DNA of 64,000 nucleotides from UBA3210 sp002363635 (GTDB lineage: Bacteria > Bacillota_I > Bacilli_A > RFN20 > CAG-449). The stretch covers positions 1-64,000 of the forward strand of contig CAMPBT010000005.1 in assembly GCA_946641515.1 (NCBI GenBank), in the 5' to 3' direction. The translations under genes were made by a program, and so were the position numbers. Every line of letters begins with the position of its first letter. Within the stretch, counting starts at the first letter, position 1. The notes beneath the pieces are model-generated. The model made no database searches and had not been told where the DNA came from. It saw nothing but the letters and a program-made list of their open reading frames with translations. This document shows, in pieces, positions 59,941-64,000 of the stretch.

Positions 59941-62690
59941 TGATTGAATTAAAGAATGTTTCTAAAAATTATGGGAATCATATTGTTTTAAAAAACATCA
60001 ATATGAAGATATCTACTCCTGGCTTTTATGTTATTAAAGGTAAATCAGGATGTGGAAAATCATCTTTATTAAATATCTTATCTTTAGTTGATGATAATTA
60101 TATGGGAAGTTTTTATTTTGCTAAAAAGAATGTAAATAATCTTTCTAAAGAAGAAAAAGAGAATTTAATTGCCGCGAATGTTACTTATCTATTTCAAGAT
60201 CCTAAATTAATTGAAGGAGAAGATATTAAAACTAATTTACAAATTTTATCTTATAAATCTCCGGATGAGAAATATCTAAAAGATTTATTACTAAAAGTTG
60301 GATTAAATAAATCATTAGATACTGATGTTAGTATTTTATCTAAAGGTGAAAGACAACGTTTAATGATAAGCATTGCTTTATTAAAAGATACACCTTTAGT
60401 TTTATTAGACGAAATTACTTCTGGACTCGATGAGAATAATAAATCATTAGTCTTAAAGATTGTTAAAGAGATGTCTAAAACTAAAATAATTATTTTAGTT
60501 ACTCATGATATAAGCTCAGTTAGTAATATTGCAAGTCATATCTTTATTTTAGAAGAAGGGAGAATGGAAGATATCAATATTTCAAATAACGAAGTATATA
60601 AGATTAATAAGTTAAATAATAAATTAGATTTAAGTTATTTTTTATTAAGAAGTAAAAGATTATTTAAGAAAAATCGAATTAGGTATTTATGCTTAATCAT
60701 AACTTTAGTAATTTGTATGTTTACTATGGGTTTATCTTTAATGACTAATTTGAGTTTATCTTCTGGAATTAAAAAATCTTTATCCTCTTCATATAATTTT
60801 AATCAATTAATTGTTAAAGATAAAAAAGAGAAAGATAATTTGAGTTCGTTGATAAGCGTTCCTAAAGCTGAACTTGAAGAAAAATGTAAAGATTATTCTT
60901 CTACATATTATTCTTATTATTTTATTGATTACGACAATTTTTTTGTGGATAAAGATTATTTTTCCTTAAAAGCTGGGGATAATAATTTGAGGTTAGAAAA
61001 TTATAATTTTAAGACCTTAACTAATTACATTAATGTATCTTCTAAAAATATTGAAATAAACCCAAAAATAGAGATTTTAGAAGATGATGAGGTAATACTT
61101 GGTTTACCTTATCCTACCTTGTCTTTAATTGCAAGAAGTTTAAGATTATCGACACCTTATGAAGATACTTTAAAAATGTATTTAATGGGAAATACTTTAG
61201 AGTTAACCGCTCATTTTACAAATTATGATTGGGGATACGATATAAGTATTAAGTTCTTAGTTAAAGGATTCTTTGTTAATAGTAAGCCTTTAATTTGTCA
61301 TACCTCTTCTACTTTTCTTGAAAACATCTTAGAAGGGAATATTATGCAACTTCCTGTCGCATATAATTTAAAAGATAATTCTTATTCACCTTGGACTATT
61401 AAAAAGGCAGTATGTTATGAAGTAAATGAAGATGAAGTAGATAATTTCTTTGTAAATATGATGAATGATGAAAAGATGAATAATTATTCTTTTCATTTAT
61501 TATCAAATGAATCTCCATATATTAATTTAGATAATAATAAGACTAAATTAATCTATCTTACCTATAAGAATAAATCTTTAAATCTAAGTGATTTTAATTT
61601 CTTAAATAATGAAGAGAAAGTTGAAAACTATTTACCGTGTGGCCCTAATTCTTATTATGTTGATGAACAGGCTCTACTATCAGGATTTTATATGCCGACA
61701 TATCTATCTTCATCATTAGAATCCACTAATGAATTTATTGATTATAATAGTTTTTCTTCATCTAATTTAGGTGCCTATCAATCATCTTTAATCCATAATG
61801 AGAATGATGATTTTTTTAGCCTTTCCTTACTTGATTCTGCGAAGAAAAATTATTTGCGTTTTGTCCCATATTTAAATAAAAATCATGAACTTTTAGAAGG
61901 GAGGTATCCGTCTAATTATAATGAGATAATTATTTCTTCTGCTTTAAAAGAAAAACTAAAATTAAAAGAAGGAGAAAAGACAGTTTATTTGACTCGTTTA
62001 ATAAATATTACTAGTGAAGGTGATAAATATAAAAATAATTTTATGTCTTTACCTTTACAGATTGTCGGGACTATAGAATCTTCTTCTTTATTAATTAAAC
62101 AAGATAATTTGTTTCCTTTAGTTTTAGAACATTGCAAATTTAATGTGAAACACGAAGATCAAGAAATAAGTTCAATGCTGGTTACTTTTAAAGAAAATGC
62201 GAGTTCTTTAGTAAGTGCCTTAAATGAAAAATATCCTGAATATATCTTTTATTCACCTCTAGAAAATTATTTAAAAGAAATGAATAATGCACTTAGTTAT
62301 TTATCGATTGGATTAATGGTTTTTTCTTTAATTGTTATGATTTCAAATTTGTTTTTAAACATTTTGATAAATTACCTATTAATAGGCGAAACAAAGAAAG
62401 AAATGGCAATCTATAGATTCAATGGATATTGTCAAAAATCTAATTATCTATTTTATCTAGTTTTTAATTCGATTATGGTTATTTTTAGCGTTCTTATTAC
62501 AAGTGGGATTTTAATCTTTACAAATTTCATTTTGCCGAGATTTAATAACCTCTTTGCAGGAATAGAATTTAATCTTATTCCTTACTTGTCTATTATGGTG
62601 CTTGGAGGAGTTTCTATTGGTCTAACAATGCTTTTTTCGTACTTAAAATATTCAAAAATGAATATTATCAAAGAAATAAAAGAGAACTAA
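59940..62690 (+). CDS. ABC transporter, fused ATPase and very large MacB-type permease (916 residues)
   Basis: The ATPase (1-215) has Walker A GKSGCGKSS, Q-loop FQDPKL, a degenerate signature LSKGERQRLMI (normally LSGGQ), and Walker B LVLLDEITSGLD. One membrane span (about 245-270) is followed by roughly 500 extracellular residues rich in Ser, Asn and Tyr, and three C-terminal spans (about 785-810, 835-865, 880-905) with GETKKEMAIYRFNG. Start 59940 is preferred over ATG 59937 because GGAGG is only one base from the first ATG. Coupled by TGATG to the upstream transporter, suggesting a heterodimer. Confidence 0.83.
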   Translation: MIELKNVSKNYGNHIVLKNINMKISTPGFYVIKGKSGCGKSSLLNILSLVDDNYMGSFYFAKKNVNNLSKEEKENLIAANVTYLFQDPKLIEGEDIKTNLQILSYKSPDEKYLKDLLLKVGLNKSLDTDVSILSKGERQRLMISIALLKDTPLVLLDEITSGLDENNKSLVLKIVKEMSKTKIIILVTHDISSVSNIASHIFILEEGRMEDINISNNEVYKINKLNNKLDLSYFLLRSKRLFKKNRIRYLCLIITLVICMFTMGLSLMTNLSLSSGIKKSLSSSYNFNQLIVKDKKEKDNLSSLISVPKAELEEKCKDYSSTYYSYYFIDYDNFFVDKDYFSLKAGDNNLRLENYNFKTLTNYINVSSKNIEINPKIEILEDDEVILGLPYPTLSLIARSLRLSTPYEDTLKMYLMGNTLELTAHFTNYDWGYDISIKFLVKGFFVNSKPLICHTSSTFLENILEGNIMQLPVAYNLKDNSYSPWTIKKAVCYEVNEDEVDNFFVNMMNDEKMNNYSFHLLSNESPYINLDNNKTKLIYLTYKNKSLNLSDFNFLNNEEKVENYLPCGPNSYYVDEQALLSGFYMPTYLSSSLESTNEFIDYNSFSSSNLGAYQSSLIHNENDDFFSLSLLDSAKKNYLRFVPYLNKNHELLEGRYPSNYNEIIISSALKEKLKLKEGEKTVYLTRLINITSEGDKYKNNFMSLPLQIVGTIESSSLLIKQDNLFPLVLEHCKFNVKHEDQEISSMLVTFKENASSLVSALNEKYPEYIFYSPLENYLKEMNNALSYLSIGLMVFSLIVMISNLFLNILINYLLIGETKKEMAIYRFNGYCQKSNYLFYLVFNSIMVIFSVLITSGILIFTNFILPRFNNLFAGIEFNLIPYLSIMVLGGVSIGLTMLFSYLKYSKMNIIKEIKEN

Positions 62691-62720
62691 AATCCTCAAA
62701 AGATTATTTTGTTCTTTCAA

Positions 62721-62746
62721 TATTATCACTTTAGTGATATTCTTTT
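62721..62746 (+). terminator. Terminator of the ABC transporter pair
   Basis: TATCACT, TT, AGTGATA, then TTCTTTT. Confidence 0.65.
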
Positions 62747-62799
62747 AGCGAAAGAAATATAGATTTTTCCTTTCTTAAAAAGAAACGAGGTAAAAAGAA

Positions 62800-63903
62800 A
62801 TGTCATTAAAAGCAGGTATTGTTGGTCTTCCAAACGTTGGAAAATCCACATTGTTCAATGCAATTACAAACTCCCATGTTGAAGCTGCAAACTATCCATT
62901 TGCTACTATCAACCCAAACTCAGGTATCGTTGAAGTTAACGATGAAAGAGTTACTAAATTAGTTGAACTATTTAAACCAAAGAAAACAGTTAAAACAACT
63001 TTTGAATTCATCGATATTGCAGGCTTAGTTAAAGGTGCATCTAAAGGCGAAGGCTTAGGAAACCAATTCTTAGGTAACATCCGTCAAGTTGACGCGATAT
63101 GTCATGTAGTTAGATGCTTTGATAACCCAGATATCATTCACGTTGATAACACAATTGATCCAATCAGAGATATTCAAACTATCAACTTAGAATTAGTTCT
63201 TGCAGACTTAGATACAGTCGTTAAAAGAATTGGCAAAGTTGAAACTAAGGCTCATACTACTAAAGAAAAAGAAGCAGTTGCAGAATACAATCTCTTAACA
63301 AAAATTAGAGTTGCTTTAGAAGATGAAAAACCTGCTAGACTTGTTGAATTAACTGATGATGAAAAGATCTTAGTTAAACAATATAACTTACTTACTATTA
63401 AGCCAGTTATCTATGTTGCAAACGTTGCAGAAGAAGATTACGCAAATCCTGATGCTTCTAAATACTATCAAGCAGTTAAAGAATTTGCTGCTAACGAAGG
63501 TTCAGAATGTATTGCAATTTGCGCAAACATCGAAAGTGAATTATCAGAACTTCCTAAAGAAGAAAAACTAGAATATCTAAATTCATTAGGTGCAACTGCA
63601 ACAGGCTTAGATAGATTAGTTGCAACTACTTATCGCTTACTTAATCTTGCTACATTCTTCACAGTCGGTGAAGATGAAGTTAGAGCGTGGACATTCACAA
63701 AAGGTATGACTGCTCCTCAATGTGCAGGTACTATCCACACAGACTTTGAAAAAGGTTTTATTAGAGCAGAAGTTTATTCTTGTGATGACATCTTTGAATT
63801 AAAGACAGAAAAAGCTTTAAAAGAAGCTGGTAAGATTAGAAGTGAAGGTAAAGCATATCTAGTTCAAGACGGAGATTGCTTACTCATTAGATTTAACGTT
63901 TAA
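62800..63903 (+). CDS. ychF: Redox-regulated ATPase YchF/EngD
   Basis: YchF is an Obg-family P-loop protein that prefers ATP and binds ribosomes. G1 is GIVGLPNVGKSTLFNAIT (about 6-23), G3 FIDIAGLVKGASKGEGLGNQFL, and the NxxE-type specificity motif VIYVANVAEED replaces NKxD. A coiled coil and the C-terminal TGS domain follow (FTVGEDEVRAWTFTKGMTAPQCAGTIHTDFEKGFIRAEV). Length is 367 residues, standard. ACGAGGT site. It is followed by ispF after 12 bases. Confidence 0.97.
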   Translation: MSLKAGIVGLPNVGKSTLFNAITNSHVEAANYPFATINPNSGIVEVNDERVTKLVELFKPKKTVKTTFEFIDIAGLVKGASKGEGLGNQFLGNIRQVDAICHVVRCFDNPDIIHVDNTIDPIRDIQTINLELVLADLDTVVKRIGKVETKAHTTKEKEAVAEYNLLTKIRVALEDEKPARLVELTDDEKILVKQYNLLTIKPVIYVANVAEEDYANPDASKYYQAVKEFAANEGSECIAICANIESELSELPKEEKLEYLNSLGATATGLDRLVATTYRLLNLATFFTVGEDEVRAWTFTKGMTAPQCAGTIHTDFEKGFIRAEVYSCDDIFELKTEKALKEAGKIRSEGKAYLVQDGDCLLIRFNV

Positions 63904-63915
63904 TAAGGAGACACT

Positions 63916-64000
63916 ATGATTAGAATCGGATTTTCTAGAGACATTCATCGTATTGAAGAAAATGGTCGTCCATTTATGATTGGAGGAATCGAAGTTCCTT
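63916..64000 (+). CDS. ispF: 2-C-methyl-D-erythritol 2,4-cyclodiphosphate synthase, partial (cut by window edge)
   Basis: The first 28 residues, MIRIGFSRDIHRIEENGRPF and onward to GGIEVP, match the IspF N-terminus (RIGxGxDVH ... RPLxLGGVxIP), with the metal-binding Asp-x-His as DIH. The canonical G before D is R here. IspF closes the cyclodiphosphate ring in the MEP pathway, downstream of Dxr. A clear AAGGAG site precedes ATG 63916. The rest lies beyond the window. Confidence 0.85.
   Translation, partial: MIRIGFSRDIHRIEENGRPFMIGGIEVP

Noticed and set aside
58012..59952. UGA read as tryptophan (Mycoplasma code)
   Set aside because: All Trp codons in the core genes are TGG and every core gene closes with TAA or TAG at its expected length. 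In a code-4 genome many in-frame TGA would appear. The single TGA cannot settle the matter on its own, so only avoidance is reported.
1..64000. CRISPR arrays, insertion sequences, prophage genes, rRNA
   Set aside because: Looked for by eye; no regularly spaced direct repeats, transposase or phage-type proteins, and no 16S/23S/5S signatures were found. XerC is the chromosomal housekeeping recombinase by context.

Overview
The window is a dense, AT-rich bacterial chromosome segment with 59 complete protein genes, one gene cut by the right edge (ispF), one tRNA gene and the RNase P RNA gene. I see no rRNA, insertion sequence, prophage or CRISPR array. Gene content and order point to Bacillota, close to Bacilli. 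The evidence is PolC-type replicase, RNase Y, YmdB, GpsB, RecU, DnaD, CdaA, TrmFO, RbgA and RicA, plus blocks in Bacillus subtilis order (yloU-fakA-recG-plsX-rnc-ftsY-ylxM-ffh; rbgA-rnhB-dprA-topA-trmFO-xerC; rpsB-tsf-pyrH-frr-cdsA-dxr-rseP-polC; pgsA-cinA-recA-rny-ymdB-miaB-ricA-mutS-mutL-miaA). Composition and streamlining suggest an uncultured, reduced lineage near Erysipelotrichales/RF39/Acholeplasmatales; that placement is inference. The standard code fits because Trp is TGG throughout. TGA is almost unused as a stop: 1 of 59 genes.

Layout. 1-2.7 kb: a CBS-domain protein, then yloU-fakA (fatty acid kinase). 2.7-11 kb: recG, a Sel1-repeat membrane protein, plsX-rnc-ftsY-small membrane protein-ylxM-ffh (phospholipid precursors, RNA processing, protein targeting). 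11-13 kb: rpsP-khpA-rimM-trmD on the minus strand, inverted relative to ffh and rplS. 13-22 kb: rplS, rdgB-surE-rbgA-rnhB-dprA, topA, trmFO-xerC. 22-33.7 kb: rpsB-tsf-pyrH-frr-cdsA-dxr-rseP-polC and a small kinase. 33.7-40.8 kb: mgtC, a SHOCT-like membrane protein, cdaA, tRNA-Val(GAC), a tRNA-nucleotidyltransferase/M19 dipeptidase fusion, dnaD-nth, and recU with a DEDDh exonuclease on the minus strand. 41-48.4 kb: gpsB-rnpB-pgsA-cinA-recA, rny-ymdB-miaB-ricA. 48.4-64 kb: a glycosyltransferase, mutS-mutL-miaA-fhs-folD-DUF951, two very large fused ABC transporters, ychF and ispF.

Functionally this is mostly core housekeeping: ribosome and tRNA maturation, replication/repair/recombination, membrane lipid synthesis, non-mevalonate isoprenoids, one-carbon metabolism and c-di-AMP. 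The least ordinary items are: (1) the single-polypeptide fusion of a CCA/poly(A)-polymerase-type nucleotidyltransferase with an apparently intact membrane-dipeptidase domain; (2) two places where a terminator-like hairpin contains the ribosome binding site (dprA) or the start codon and ribosome binding site (first ABC transporter) of the next gene; (3) TGA-stop avoidance; (4) the inverted rpsP-trmD block; (5) a structured rpsB leader; (6) several AT-rich perfect palindromes in promoters (plsX, cdsA, mutS, yloU). No function is claimed for any of these beyond what sequence and family knowledge support.
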